Shown: positions 1 through 10,385, counted from the first letter of the stretch. The stretch is 11,494 nucleotides of DNA from Candidatus Sulfopaludibacter sp. SbA3 (GCA_945861845.1 CAMAWS010000053.1:1-11494); one strand, 5' to 3'. Numbers and translations: made by a program. Notes: a model not told the origin generated them from the letters alone.

Positions 1-25
1 AGGAATTTCCTGTTTGATCCTGGCA

Positions 26-41
26 CGGGGCTAAAGCCCCG
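26..41. repeat. GC-rich hairpin downstream of mqnC, possible terminator or dispersed repeat
   Basis: A perfect 6-bp inverted repeat, CGGGGC / GCCCCG, encloses a TAAA loop. Beyond a small mismatch the flanks TGG (21-23) and CCA (45-47) can also pair, so the whole imperfect stem spans about 21-47. It lies about 44 bases after the mqnC stop codon in the direction of mqnC transcription. No run of T follows on the minus strand, so it is not a classic intrinsic terminator. The core (GGGC, A/T-rich loop, GCCC) resembles the larger hairpin at 3850-3886, which suggests a short dispersed palindrome type in this genome; that is inference from two copies. Confidence 0.5.
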
Positions 42-84
42 CGCCCACAGCGTAGGTATGTTTGCTGCAGTCCATCCTGGCCAT

Positions 85-1158
85 CTAATTGACGTACCTT
101 TCATAGAGGGTGGTGCGCTGTCGTGGAATGAAGCCGGCGTCCTGGATGACTCGGCGCAGTTCAACGTCATTGGCGCGATTCTTTGCGCCGGCGGCGCTGA
201 TGACGTTTTCCTCGATCATGATGCTGCCCATGTCATTGACGCCAAATCTCAATCCGACCTGGCCGATTTTCAGTCCCATGGTCAGCCACGACACCTGGAC
301 GTTCGCGACGTTATCCAGAAAGAGGCGGCTCAAGGCCAGCACTCGCAGGTACTCGACAGCCGTCACTTCCGGCAGGTTGCGCTCCCCGAGAGGTGTGTTA
401 TCCGGCTGAAATGTCCACGGAATGAAGGCTGTGAAGCCCCCCGTTTCATCCTGCAGGTCGCGAAGCCTTTGGAGGTGGCGGATACGGTGGTGAAGGGCCT
501 CACCAACGCCGGTCATCATCGTGGCAGTGGTGCGCAATCCAAGACGGTGTGCTTCGCGGTGGACCATCAACCATTCGTCGGTCTTGCATTTGAGCGGGCT
601 GATGTCGTTCCGGATTTCGTCATCGAGAATTTCGCCGCCGCCACCGGGCATGGAATCCAGACCTGCGGCATGCAGACGGCCAAATGTTTCCGCCACTGTA
701 AGCTTCGATACGCGGGCGATATTCAGGATCTCGGGAGGCGAAAAGCAGTGGCAATGAATCTTGAACCGCTGTTTTATGCCCGCAAGCAGTTGTTCGTAGT
801 AGTCGATCTTCAGGTCCGGATGCACGCCGCCCTGCATGAGAATTCCCGTGCCGCCTAGCGCGAGGGTCTCTTCGATCTTCTTATAGATGAGCTCGTTCGG
901 CAGGACGTAGGCTTCCGAATCGCCCTTTACGCGATAGAACGCGCAGAACGAACAGAATTCCTTGCAGACATTCGTGTAATTGATGTTCCGATCGATGATG
1001 TAGCTGATGACGTTGTCGGGATGCAGCCGCTCGCGAATACGGTCCGCCGCTGAACCAAGTTCGAGAAGATCTGCCTCTTCGAAGAGCTGGGTCGCCTCGT
1101 CGAAATCGATTCTTCTTCCTTCAACCCTTGATTCGAGAATTTCCCCAACGCTTTTCAT
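85..1158 (-). CDS. mqnC: Cyclic dehypoxanthine futalosine synthase, radical SAM (MqnC)
   Basis: This radical SAM enzyme of the futalosine menaquinone pathway cyclises dehypoxanthine futalosine to its cyclic form in the cytoplasm. The 357-residue protein has the usual family length. The iron-sulfur cluster motif CxxxCxxC is formed by Cys65, Cys69 and Cys72 within YTNVCKEFCSFCAFYR. Further family motifs are SYIIDRNINYTNVC just before it, GLDSMPGGGGEIL in the middle, and GGFTAFIPWTFQPDNTPL. The last favours MqnC over the related aminofutalosine synthase MqnE, whose equivalent region reads differently as I recall the family. The ATG overlaps the mqnA stop (ATGA, 1155-1158), so the two genes are probably translationally coupled; there is no good Shine-Dalgarno sequence before this ATG. 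It is the last gene of the minus-strand cluster and is followed by a hairpin at 26-41. No truncation or missing key residue is visible. Confidence 0.95.
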   Translation of the reverse strand: MKSVGEILESRVEGRRIDFDEATQLFEEADLLELGSAADRIRERLHPDNVISYIIDRNINYTNVCKEFCSFCAFYRVKGDSEAYVLPNELIYKKIEETLALGGTGILMQGGVHPDLKIDYYEQLLAGIKQRFKIHCHCFSPPEILNIARVSKLTVAETFGRLHAAGLDSMPGGGGEILDDEIRNDISPLKCKTDEWLMVHREAHRLGLRTTATMMTGVGEALHHRIRHLQRLRDLQDETGGFTAFIPWTFQPDNTPLGERNLPEVTAVEYLRVLALSRLFLDNVANVQVSWLTMGLKIGQVGLRFGVNDMGSIMIEENVISAAGAKNRANDVELRRVIQDAGFIPRQRTTLYERYVN

Positions 1159-2000
1159 AGGAATTCTATCGGGCGGGACGATTTAATCGCACCGATTGCC
1201 GCCGCCTTCGCGTAGAACAGGTTCAACCCTTCGACGCACTTGGCGTCCATATAGTAATTAACGTTCTCCCGCAGGTATTTTTCGAGCGATGCCTTCGGAA
1301 GGGACAGGCGCTCCGCATACTTTTCGGCTATCACGGAAATATTCGCTACTCCGAAGTCACGGGACTGCTTCAGCCGGTCTACAACAGTTGCGTCCTTGAA
1401 TCCTTCGCGCGCGGCCCAGAAGGCAAACACAAAAGGAAGCCCGGTGAGGAACTTCCACCGCTCCATCAGGTCGAATACCTGGAGAGGTTCGGAGCCGTGA
1501 CGGAGGAGTCCCTTCTGCAATTCCGCATTTGGCAGCCGATGGGCTTCGGTGAAGCTCAGGGCGTTGTCGCCAATCAGGAGTGCAGCATCGCTGGTAGCGA
1601 GCATACTGGTAACGTCCGGTTCGGCTGGCCGGAAGTCCGGGCGGATGCGGTAGAATTCGTTGAAAATGATTTGGGCCAGTGCGACGGAGGTTCTCGATCC
1701 CTTGTCGAAAGCGACGGTTTTGACTTTCCAAAGCGGTAGAACGCTGACGAGGATAACGCTTCGCACGCGATGCGACGATGCGACGGCCGGGCCCGGCACG
1801 ATCCTGCATCCCTTGATCCGCTGATATTCGATTGCCGGAATCAGCCCCAGGTCGACAGTTCCGCGCGATAACTCGTCCGCACACTCGGCAGGAGTGCTGA
1901 GTACCGGATCGAAACTCTCTTTTTGAGACCCTTCCAGGATTCCCCAAGCCAAGGGCATGGCATTAAGGTACTTAACGACAGAAATTCTGCTTTTCGCCAC
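1155..2000 (-). CDS. mqnA: Chorismate dehydratase (MqnA), first step of futalosine menaquinone pathway
   Basis: MqnA removes water from chorismate to give 3-[(1-carboxyvinyl)oxy]benzoate, committing it to the futalosine route to menaquinone. The protein (281 residues, normal length) has a periplasmic-binding-protein-like fold but no signal peptide, so it is cytosolic. Family motifs seen are YLNAMPL (11-17), VDLGLIPAIEYQRI (49-62), SRTSVAL (102-108), LLIGDNALSF (141-150) and TGLPFVFAFWAAR (186-198). The start is GTG (complement of cac at 1998-2000): an in-frame TAG lies at 2013-2015 and no other start codon falls between, and the next Met is residue 15, inside the conserved motif. No clear Shine-Dalgarno sequence precedes it. 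It follows the unknown protein gene by 22 bases and overlaps mqnC by four bases, so all three probably share a transcript. MqnB, MqnD and MqnE are not in the window. Confidence 0.95.
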   Translation of the reverse strand: MAKSRISVVKYLNAMPLAWGILEGSQKESFDPVLSTPAECADELSRGTVDLGLIPAIEYQRIKGCRIVPGPAVASSHRVRSVILVSVLPLWKVKTVAFDKGSRTSVALAQIIFNEFYRIRPDFRPAEPDVTSMLATSDAALLIGDNALSFTEAHRLPNAELQKGLLRHGSEPLQVFDLMERWKFLTGLPFVFAFWAAREGFKDATVVDRLKQSRDFGVANISVIAEKYAERLSLPKASLEKYLRENVNYYMDAKCVEGLNLFYAKAAAIGAIKSSRPIEFL

Positions 2001-2013
2001 AGGGGCGTAATTC

Positions 2014-2025
2014 TAGCATGTGCTA
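2014..2025. repeat. Small inverted repeat between the unknown gene and mqnA
   Basis: TAGCA-TG-TGCTA has perfect 5-bp arms with a 2-base loop. It overlaps the TAG stop of the upstream gene (2023-2025) and sits 14 bases before the mqnA GTG. It is too weak for a terminator. It may be chance, or a minor influence on mqnA initiation. Confidence 0.25.
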
Positions 2026-2673
2026 GGTGATCTCGAACTGCCTGAACATGTATTGGTAAAAAGGGTCGTTGATGTACAGCTTGACCCAGTTCAGGCTCAC
2101 GACACACTGCTCGAAATGCTCCGACAGCTTTTGATAGACGACCGGGGATCCCGCCATGGATCCAGCTGCAGGCTGCATTGCCGCAACCATGTTGTAGGAC
2201 CGCCGGCCCTGCTCCGCGTAGAAATCCGGACTTACTGTGCGCCTTCCATAGGTCAGGCTCTCGGGAAACAGGCCGAGGTTGAACAGTGTAAGATCGCCCA
2301 GATGTTTGTAGTAATCGCGGCGGATTGCCGGTGACATCTCCTGGCTCGCTTGCTCCAGCAGGTCAACGAGGTACTGAAGCCGCCGGCCGGACTCATCCTT
2401 GACGCGGTACATGTTTTCGATCTGAACAAACTGCGTCAGCAGGTCCGTAAGATACTGGATTGTGTCGGCGTCACGAAAATTGTGGGCGCTCATCCCGCGC
2501 TCGGTCAAATCACGGAACAGGCGACGAATGGGGTGATCGGCTGGAATGTCTCGGCGCGTTTCTTCAATCATTTGTTCGAGCCTCTGATAGCATAGACGCT
2601 TTTCTGGACCATGAGCGGCTGCGAATGCAAGCCCGACGCGAAGCGTGAGCGCGATAGCGCGAAACAGAAGCAT
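2023..2673 (-). CDS. Conserved-looking protein of unknown function, upstream of mqnA
   Basis: I do not recognise a named family. The 216-residue product looks soluble and mostly helical. The first 20 residues are hydrophobic with scattered arginines (MLLFRAIALTLRVGLAFAAA) and could be a weak signal or membrane segment, or could be an overcalled start; the next Met is residue 35. A distinctive block at 125-140, LGDLTLFNLGLFPESL, followed by FYAEQGRRSY (151-160) and KLSEHFEQCVVSLN (182-195), looks like a real conserved core. I have a weak recollection of similar LGD-x-x-LF-x-x-G-x-FPE proteins annotated as hypothetical. The reading frame is open upstream only to about 2700 (TAA at 2701-2703). 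It is co-directional with mqnA (22-base gap) and divergent from the FAD reductase gene. A link to menaquinone synthesis is suggested only by position. Confidence 0.75.
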   Translation of the reverse strand: MLLFRAIALTLRVGLAFAAAHGPEKRLCYQRLEQMIEETRRDIPADHPIRRLFRDLTERGMSAHNFRDADTIQYLTDLLTQFVQIENMYRVKDESGRRLQYLVDLLEQASQEMSPAIRRDYYKHLGDLTLFNLGLFPESLTYGRRTVSPDFYAEQGRRSYNMVAAMQPAAGSMAGSPVVYQKLSEHFEQCVVSLNWVKLYINDPFYQYMFRQFEIT

Positions 2674-2713
2674 AGGGCGCAGCCAGTAAGAAAAGGATGT
2701 TTACCTCGTTGTT
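2674..2713. promoter_or_regulatory. Compact 40-bp divergent intergenic region
   Basis: This gap separates the start of the minus-strand unknown-mqnA-mqnC cluster from the plus-strand FAD reductase gene. It is too short for two full promoters side by side, so at least one promoter must overlap coding sequence if both genes start here. AAAAGGA at 2691-2697 is the only Shine-Dalgarno-like stretch for the plus-strand gene and sits about 16 bases before its ATG, farther than usual. I see no convincing -35/-10 pair. Confidence 0.35.
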
Positions 2714-2717
2714 ATGA
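2697..2717 (+). other. Possible six-codon leader ORF overlapping the FAD reductase start
   Basis: ATG at 2697 opens a frame reading M-F-T-S-L-L and stops with TGA at 2715-2717. That TGA overlaps the ATG of the reductase gene as ATGA. This geometry permits translational coupling, but the purine-rich AAAAGG lies immediately against the mini-ORF start, too close for normal ribosome binding. It may be chance. Confidence 0.2.
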
Positions 2718-3850
2718 GAATTGCCGTTGTTGGAGCGGGCCCAGCCGGAACGTGGGCGTCGATTCTTCTCGCCAGGCGCGGTCATTCCGTCACGCTGATC
2801 GATCCGCAGGCCCCTTGGGAGAAACCCTGTGGAGGGGGCGTAACGACTAAAGCCCTGGCAACGTGCGCAGTGCTCGAGTCGCAGTTCCCGAAAAGGCCCA
2901 TCGACAACATCAAGATCTACTTCGGCGACAAAACCAGTGTGAGTGTTACACCCCAACAGCCGATTGCGGTCGTTTCGCGGCGTGATTTCGGCAAATACCT
3001 GTTGGAAGAGGCGCTGAAAAGCGGTGTGACTTTTATAAAGCATCGAATTAACCATATTGACGCCCTCCATGACGGCTGGAAAATCCCACTGAAAGACTCC
3101 GCCTTGACCGTAGAATTCCTCATCGGCGCGGATGGCGCCACCAGTTATGTGCGGCGCACGCTCGGGACTCCCATCGCCCCCGAAGATCTCTGCATGACCC
3201 TCGGGTATTTCATTCCAGGCAATGTTCCAGCGACGATGAAGATTTATTTCATACCATCCTTCGAAGGATACATCTGGTCCTTTCCTCGCCAGAATCACAT
3301 CTCCTACGGCCTGATTACGCGCACGGAGCCAGGCTGGACGGCCCGGGCAAAAGTGCTTCTATCGAACTACATCATTGCGGAACTCGGGCCCGACGCCCTC
3401 GAGAATGCCGAGTTCTACAGCGCTCCGGTGCCTTGTTTGGCGCCCCGCTCCTGGCAGAAAAACGAGATTTCCGGCGAGCGCTGGGCCCTGATCGGCGATG
3501 CGGCGGGACTATCGGATCCGATAACGGGAGAAGGGATTTACTCTGCGCTGAGGTCGGCAGAAATCCTGGCGAATACTATTGGAGCTCCGGAGCAGTACCG
3601 TTCGAAAGTAATGGCGGACTTGGGCCGCGAGCTTATCCGCGCGTCGCGCATGTACCGGCGGTTTTACCGAGGGCGGTTTCTTGGCGGGGATTTCAGGAAA
3701 AGAACGATTCAGCTATCGATTCGCAGTCGTACGCTGAAAGGAATCCTTGGAAACCTGATCGCGGGAAACCAATCGTATGTGGGACTGAAGAAAAAGCTGT
3801 TTTTCTCGATCCCGGCAATAGGCCTGGATCTGTTGAGCGGCAGGCGGTGA
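2714..3850 (+). CDS. FAD-dependent oxidoreductase, geranylgeranyl reductase family
   Basis: The 378-residue flavoprotein belongs to the group that reduces double bonds in isoprenoid chains (geranylgeranyl reductases, archaeal lipid reductases, menaquinone-tail reductases). The N-terminus carries the FAD dinucleotide-binding fold: VVGAGPAGTWASILLARRGHSVTLID, with G7-x-G9-x-x-G12 and the ribose-binding acid D30. EKPCGGGV (36-43) is the family's Cys-Gly-Gly motif. GADGATSYVRR (138-148) is the DG motif, and LIGDAAGLSDPITGEGI has the GD aspartate at 262. No membrane segment is obvious. The start is firm because the Rossmann fold begins at residue 3 and no alternative in-frame start lies just upstream. 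Its divergent position beside mqnA/mqnC suggests it might saturate the menaquinone side chain, but substrate cannot be read from sequence. Other substrates such as geranylgeranyl diphosphate or other polyprenyls are equally possible. It converges on gyrA. Confidence 0.88.
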   Translation: MRIAVVGAGPAGTWASILLARRGHSVTLIDPQAPWEKPCGGGVTTKALATCAVLESQFPKRPIDNIKIYFGDKTSVSVTPQQPIAVVSRRDFGKYLLEEALKSGVTFIKHRINHIDALHDGWKIPLKDSALTVEFLIGADGATSYVRRTLGTPIAPEDLCMTLGYFIPGNVPATMKIYFIPSFEGYIWSFPRQNHISYGLITRTEPGWTARAKVLLSNYIIAELGPDALENAEFYSAPVPCLAPRSWQKNEISGERWALIGDAAGLSDPITGEGIYSALRSAEILANTIGAPEQYRSKVMADLGRELIRASRMYRRFYRGRFLGGDFRKRTIQLSIRSRTLKGILGNLIAGNQSYVGLKKKLFFSIPAIGLDLLSGRR

Positions 3851-3886
3851 CTAACAGGCGCGGGCATTAAGCCCGCGCCTGTTAGT
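3850..3886. terminator. Shared hairpin between the FAD reductase gene and gyrA
   Basis: A perfect 16-bp inverted repeat (arms 3850-3865 and 3871-3886, loop ATTAA) fills the whole gap between two convergent genes. The arm ACTAACAGGCGCGGGC is very GC-rich at the loop side. The final A of the reductase TGA and the whole gyrA TAA (complement at 3882-3884) lie in the stem. It can act as a bidirectional terminator for both transcripts. No T-run follows on either strand, so it may rely on a strong stem, on Rho, or mainly protect 3' ends. Confidence 0.75.
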
Positions 3887-6389
3887 GAACGGTGGAATCG
3901 CTTTCCGGCGCAACGTCGGGCGCCACTTCCGCCTCGATTAATGTTGCAGCCGTAACCTGATCTCCCTCGTCCAGGTTGATCAGGCGGACACCCTGCGTGG
4001 CACGGCCAACTGCGCGGATATCGACGGACCGGACTCGAATAAGTTTCCCATTTCTCGTCATGACCAGCACGTCGGAGTCTTCCTGCACGCGCATAATCCC
4101 CACGACCTTGCCGTTCTTGACGGTAGTCTTCAGGTTGATCACGCCTTTGCCGCCGCGGCCCTGTGTGCGGTACTCATCCACGTTCGTGCGCTTGCCGTAA
4201 CCGCCTTCGGTCACAGACAGAACCAGATCGCTCTCGCTTGTAGACGCAATCATGCTCACGAGGTAATCGCCTTCGTCGAGCCGAATGCCGATGACTCCAT
4301 ATGCCTGGCGGCCCATCTCGCGAACATCTTCGTGCGGGAAACGGATGGCCATGCCGTCATGCGTTCCCATGAAAATGGTCTCCTGGCTGGAAACCAACTC
4401 GGCGGCAATCAACTCGTCGTCGTCTGGAACACCCATCGCAATGATCCCGCGCGCCGTCGGATTGTCGAAGGAGTCGAGGGAGGTTTTCTTGATCTGGCCC
4501 TTGCGGGTCGCCATGACCACGGAAACTTTTGGATCAAAATCTTTTACTGAAAGCAGGGCGCTGACTTTCTCCGTCGATGAAAGGTTCGCAAGATTCACAA
4601 TCGCCTTGCCTTTACCGGTTACTCCGACGTCCGGGATCTCATAGACTTTCAGCCAGTAGAGCCGTCCGCGATCCGTGAACACAAGCATGAAGCTGTGTGT
4701 ATTGGCCACAAAGACGTTTGTAACGACGTCTTCGTCGCGGGTTTTCATACCAATGCGGCCCTTGCCTCCGCGCCCCTGGCTGCGATACACGGACAGCGGA
4801 GTGCGTTTCAGGTATCCGGTGTGCGTCACCGTAATCACCACGTCTTCTTCGGCGATCAGATCTTCGATCCTGATGTCCGCCTCTTCGTTGATGATTTCGG
4901 TTCGGCGGGCGTCGCCGTATTTCTTTTGTACTTCGCGAAGCTCTTTTACGATCACCTGACGGACCTTGCTTTCGCTGGCAAGAATTTCCCTTAATTCCGC
5001 GATCCTTTCAGCGAGTTCCTTCAGTTCATCTTCGATTTTCTGCCGTTCGAGACCGGTCAGCCGTTGCAATTGCAGTTCGAGGATTGCCTTGGCCTGGATT
5101 TCGGTGAATTGGAATTTGGTCAGCAGTCCTTCGCGCGCCTCAGCCGTATTCTTGGCTGCGCGGATGAGTGTGATTATTTCGTCGATGTGATCGAGGGCTT
5201 TTTTCAGTCCTTCCAGAATGTGGGCTCTGGCCTCGGCCTGCCTCAGCTCGAATTGTGTGCGGCGCCGGACGACGTCAACACGGTGTTCGACGAATAAACG
5301 GAGAATCTCCATCAGGGAGAGAACTTTTGGCTGGCCATTCACAATGGCGAGATTAATCACGCCAAAAGACGTCTGCATCTGTGTCAGCTTGTAGAGATTG
5401 TTCAGGATGACAGGCGACTGCTCTCCTTTCTTCAGCTCGATGACGATGCGCATTCCATCGCGATCGCTCTCGTCGCGAAGGTCGGAAATGCCTTCTATCC
5501 GCTTGTCGGTTACGAGCTCCGCGATCTTCTCGATCAGGCGGGCCTTGTTCACCTGATACGGAATTTGCGTAACGACGATCACGTCACGATCCTTGCCTTG
5601 GCGCTCGATGATCGCACGCGCACGCATGATGATCTGGCCGCGGCCCGTCTCGTAGGCCTGGCGGATTCCTCCACGGCCGTAAATGAATCCCGCTGTTGGG
5701 AAATCGGGCCCGGGAACGCGTTCCAGCATTTCTGCAAATGTCGCACCCGGATTATTAATCAGGTGGATCGCGGCTTCGCAAACCTCGGTGAGGTTGTGAG
5801 GTGGCATGTTCGTGGCCATGCCTACCGCAATACCGCCGGATCCGTTCACGAGGAGATTCGGAGCCCTGCTCGGCAAGTAAGACGGCTCTTCGCGGTCCTC
5901 GTCGTAATTCGGAACGAAATCGACGGTGTCCTTGTCGATGTCTTCCAGTAGCGCCTCGGAAAAAGGCGCCAGCCTGGCTTCGGTGTAACGCATTGCCGCT
6001 GGGGGATCGCCGTCTATCGAGCCGTAATTCCCCTGTCCGTCCACAAGCGTATAGCGATAGGAAAAGTCCTGCGCCATCCTCACAAGCGTGTCGTAAATCG
6101 CACTGTCGCCATGGGGATGGTAATTGCCCATCACTTCGCCGACGATCTTCGCGCACTTGCGGTACGGCTTGTTCGACGCCAGGCCCATGTCGCGCATGCC
6201 AAAAAGAATCCGGCGATGCACAGGCTTCAGCCCGTCGCGAACATCGGGCAGAGCGCGTCCAATGATCACGCTCATTGCGTAGTCAACGTACGACCGCCGC
6301 ATCTCGTCTTCGATATTGATCGGAACGAGGTTTGCGTGCGGGGGCGTTGGCGGTGCGGGTGGCGTTGGTGGTGTGACTTGGTCTGCCAT
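3882..6389 (-). CDS. gyrA: DNA gyrase subunit A
   Basis: GyrA forms the A2B2 gyrase that cuts, passes and reseals DNA to introduce negative supercoils using ATP. The 835-residue protein has the breakage-reunion domain (about 25-515) with catalytic Tyr135 preceded by Arg134 in AAMRYTE, and a C-terminal beta-pinwheel (about 516-815). The quinolone-resistance region [10 protein letters not shown] has Ser96 and Asp100, matching E. coli Ser83 and Asp87, so it looks like the sensitive form. The GyrA-box is QGRGGKG (538-544) instead of the usual Q(R/K)RGG(R/K)G, and a second QGRGGKG occurs at 743-749. The N-terminus has a proline-rich extension (residues 7-17) and the C-terminal tail is acidic. The start lies 9 bases after the gyrB stop, consistent with an operon. 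The 3' end lies inside the hairpin shared with the convergent reductase gene. Gyrase rather than topoisomerase IV is indicated by the boxes and the gyrB partner. Confidence 0.97.
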   Translation of the reverse strand: MADQVTPPTPPAPPTPPHANLVPINIEDEMRRSYVDYAMSVIIGRALPDVRDGLKPVHRRILFGMRDMGLASNKPYRKCAKIVGEVMGNYHPHGDSAIYDTLVRMAQDFSYRYTLVDGQGNYGSIDGDPPAAMRYTEARLAPFSEALLEDIDKDTVDFVPNYDEDREEPSYLPSRAPNLLVNGSGGIAVGMATNMPPHNLTEVCEAAIHLINNPGATFAEMLERVPGPDFPTAGFIYGRGGIRQAYETGRGQIIMRARAIIERQGKDRDVIVVTQIPYQVNKARLIEKIAELVTDKRIEGISDLRDESDRDGMRIVIELKKGEQSPVILNNLYKLTQMQTSFGVINLAIVNGQPKVLSLMEILRLFVEHRVDVVRRRTQFELRQAEARAHILEGLKKALDHIDEIITLIRAAKNTAEAREGLLTKFQFTEIQAKAILELQLQRLTGLERQKIEDELKELAERIAELREILASESKVRQVIVKELREVQKKYGDARRTEIINEEADIRIEDLIAEEDVVITVTHTGYLKRTPLSVYRSQGRGGKGRIGMKTRDEDVVTNVFVANTHSFMLVFTDRGRLYWLKVYEIPDVGVTGKGKAIVNLANLSSTEKVSALLSVKDFDPKVSVVMATRKGQIKKTSLDSFDNPTARGIIAMGVPDDDELIAAELVSSQETIFMGTHDGMAIRFPHEDVREMGRQAYGVIGIRLDEGDYLVSMIASTSESDLVLSVTEGGYGKRTNVDEYRTQGRGGKGVINLKTTVKNGKVVGIMRVQEDSDVLVMTRNGKLIRVRSVDIRAVGRATQGVRLINLDEGDQVTAATLIEAEVAPDVAPESDSTVH

Positions 6390-6398
6390 TAATTTTCT

Positions 6399-9122
<2,724 letters not shown>

Positions 9123-10235
9123 TCAAATGCGCATTGGCATTACAACGTAACGATAGTTGTAGTCGCTGGCTGGCTGCCCGCGCAGTTGTGCCGCACTTTC
9201 GCTGTCCTTGAACTCAAAGCTGACATCGGGATCATCCAAAGTGGTTAAGAAATCGATCAGGTACTGGTGGTTGAATCCAACCTGGAGATCCTCTTTGTTG
9301 TAACCAATATCGAGTGTTTCGTGGGCCTCGCCGAGATCTGAGTGACTGGCGGTAATTTCCAGGGCGCCTGCACTCACTGACAGCTTCACGGTGTGTGATC
9401 TCTCGTCTGACAGGATTGCAACGCGTTTGATTGCAGCTGTAATTTCATCGCGGTTTATCGTGAAGGTGCGGTCATTCCCTCGGGGCAACACGGCTTCGTA
9501 ATTTGGGAATTGGCCGGTAAGCATTCGCGATATCAACAACCTTTTCCCCATATCGAAGAAGAGGTGATTGTCATCGCGAGCAAAGCCAATGAGGTCCGTA
9601 TCGCCGCTCTCAGATATCATCCGGACAAGTTCTCCCATGGCTTTTTTCGGAATGAGAACCTTGATTTCTTCGGTCACATCCTCAAGCGCTTCTGCTTTTT
9701 CGATATGAGCGAGTCGATGTCCGTCAGTGGCTACCATGATTATGGAGCCCGGCTTCAGGACAAGTAGAGCCCCGCTGAGCGTGTATTTGGAATCTTCGGT
9801 GCTGATTGCGAAAATTGTTCGCGTGATCAGCTTGGAGATCACGTCGGCCGAAATCTTGATGACGGGACCTTTCGGTTCAGGCAGCGATGGAAAGTCCTCC
9901 TGAGGCAGGCCTGCGATACGGAATCGGCTGGAACCACAGGTGACGGAGATCCAGTTGGCCTCGCCCTTCTTGAAGCGAATTTCCTTGTCCGGGAGGGCCC
10001 GGACGATTTCAAAAAGCCTTTTCGCCGGAATGGTTATGGTTCCTGGGACGGTTGTTTTCGATGGACACACCGACCTGAGTCCAATTTCGAGATCCGTGGC
10101 AACGATCCCCAATTCACCACCCTCGGCCCGCAGCAATACATTGGCCAGAATGGGAATTGTGTTCTTCCGTTCGACGACTCCTTGAATGAGAGTCAATTCC
10201 TGTAAGAGATCAAACTTTCTAACTGTAAATTCCAT
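9123..10235 (-). CDS. dnaN: DNA polymerase III beta subunit (sliding clamp)
   Basis: DnaN forms a homodimeric ring around DNA that tethers the replicative polymerase and binds many repair proteins. The 370-residue protein has the normal length for three repeated clamp domains (about 1-120, 121-245, 246-370). Clear family features are MEFTVRKFDLLQEL at the N-terminus, NTIPILANVLL (25-35), a central VATDGHRLAHIEK segment, QFPNYEAVLPRG, and the C-terminal YVVMPMRI. The ATG lies downstream of an AT-rich stretch with no Shine-Dalgarno sequence, in the dnaA-dnaN gap that probably contains oriC. It is co-directional with dnaA (184-bp gap) and gyrB. Transcription probably comes from dnaA read-through, a promoter in the gap, or both. 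Confidence 0.97.
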   Translation of the reverse strand: MEFTVRKFDLLQELTLIQGVVERKNTIPILANVLLRAEGGELGIVATDLEIGLRSVCPSKTTVPGTITIPAKRLFEIVRALPDKEIRFKKGEANWISVTCGSSRFRIAGLPQEDFPSLPEPKGPVIKISADVISKLITRTIFAISTEDSKYTLSGALLVLKPGSIIMVATDGHRLAHIEKAEALEDVTEEIKVLIPKKAMGELVRMISESGDTDLIGFARDDNHLFFDMGKRLLISRMLTGQFPNYEAVLPRGNDRTFTINRDEITAAIKRVAILSDERSHTVKLSVSAGALEITASHSDLGEAHETLDIGYNKEDLQVGFNHQYLIDFLTTLDDPDVSFEFKDSESAAQLRGQPASDYNYRYVVMPMRI

Positions 10236-10280
10236 AGTTAATTTAAATACCGTAATCGTAACGAGGTGGATTGCTGCGCC

Positions 10281-10300
10281 TTGTTACATAAGTTGTTACA
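10281..10300 (+). repeat. Tandem TTGTTACA direct repeats in candidate oriC
   Basis: TTGTTACA occurs at 10281-10288 and again at 10293-10300, 12 bases apart start to start, close to one helical turn. The pair lies between the perfect DnaA box and the AT-rich flank of dnaN. It could be an origin element or a regulator site; two 8-mers could also be chance. Confidence 0.4.
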
Positions 10301-10327
10301 GCATCGTTCGTTAACACCAACAGTCTC

Positions 10328-10336
10328 TGTGGATAA
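10328..10336 (-). promoter_or_regulatory. Perfect DnaA box
   Basis: The minus strand reads TTATCCACA, the exact consensus for high-affinity binding of the DnaA domain IV helix-turn-helix. It sits in the dnaA-dnaN gap about 93 bp before the dnaN start. Confidence 0.75.
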
Positions 10337-10350
10337 GTGGTCCCCAAAAC

Positions 10351-10370
10351 AGCGGATAACCTGTGGGTAA
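10351..10370 (-). promoter_or_regulatory. Pair of near-consensus DnaA boxes
   Basis: On the minus strand TTACCCACA (10370-10362) differs from TTATCCACA at one base, and TTATCCGCT (10359-10351) at two. They are 11 bp apart, about one helical turn, and in the same orientation as the perfect box. This suits cooperative DnaA loading but is not proof. Confidence 0.45.
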
Positions 10371-10385
10371 AGGATCGCTCTATAG

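Noticed and set aside
1..11. AGGAA-T-TTCCT short palindrome at the window start
   Set aside because: Too short and at the cut edge; no context to support a site.
58..858. 266-codon open frame on the plus strand
   Set aside because: It is antisense to mqnC, whose motifs (three-Cys radical SAM cluster and others) are unmistakable; the plus frame shows no family features.
2564..3298. 244-codon minus-strand open frame
   Set aside because: It lies opposite the FAD reductase gene, which carries clear FAD motifs, and overlaps the unknown gene; no recognisable domain.
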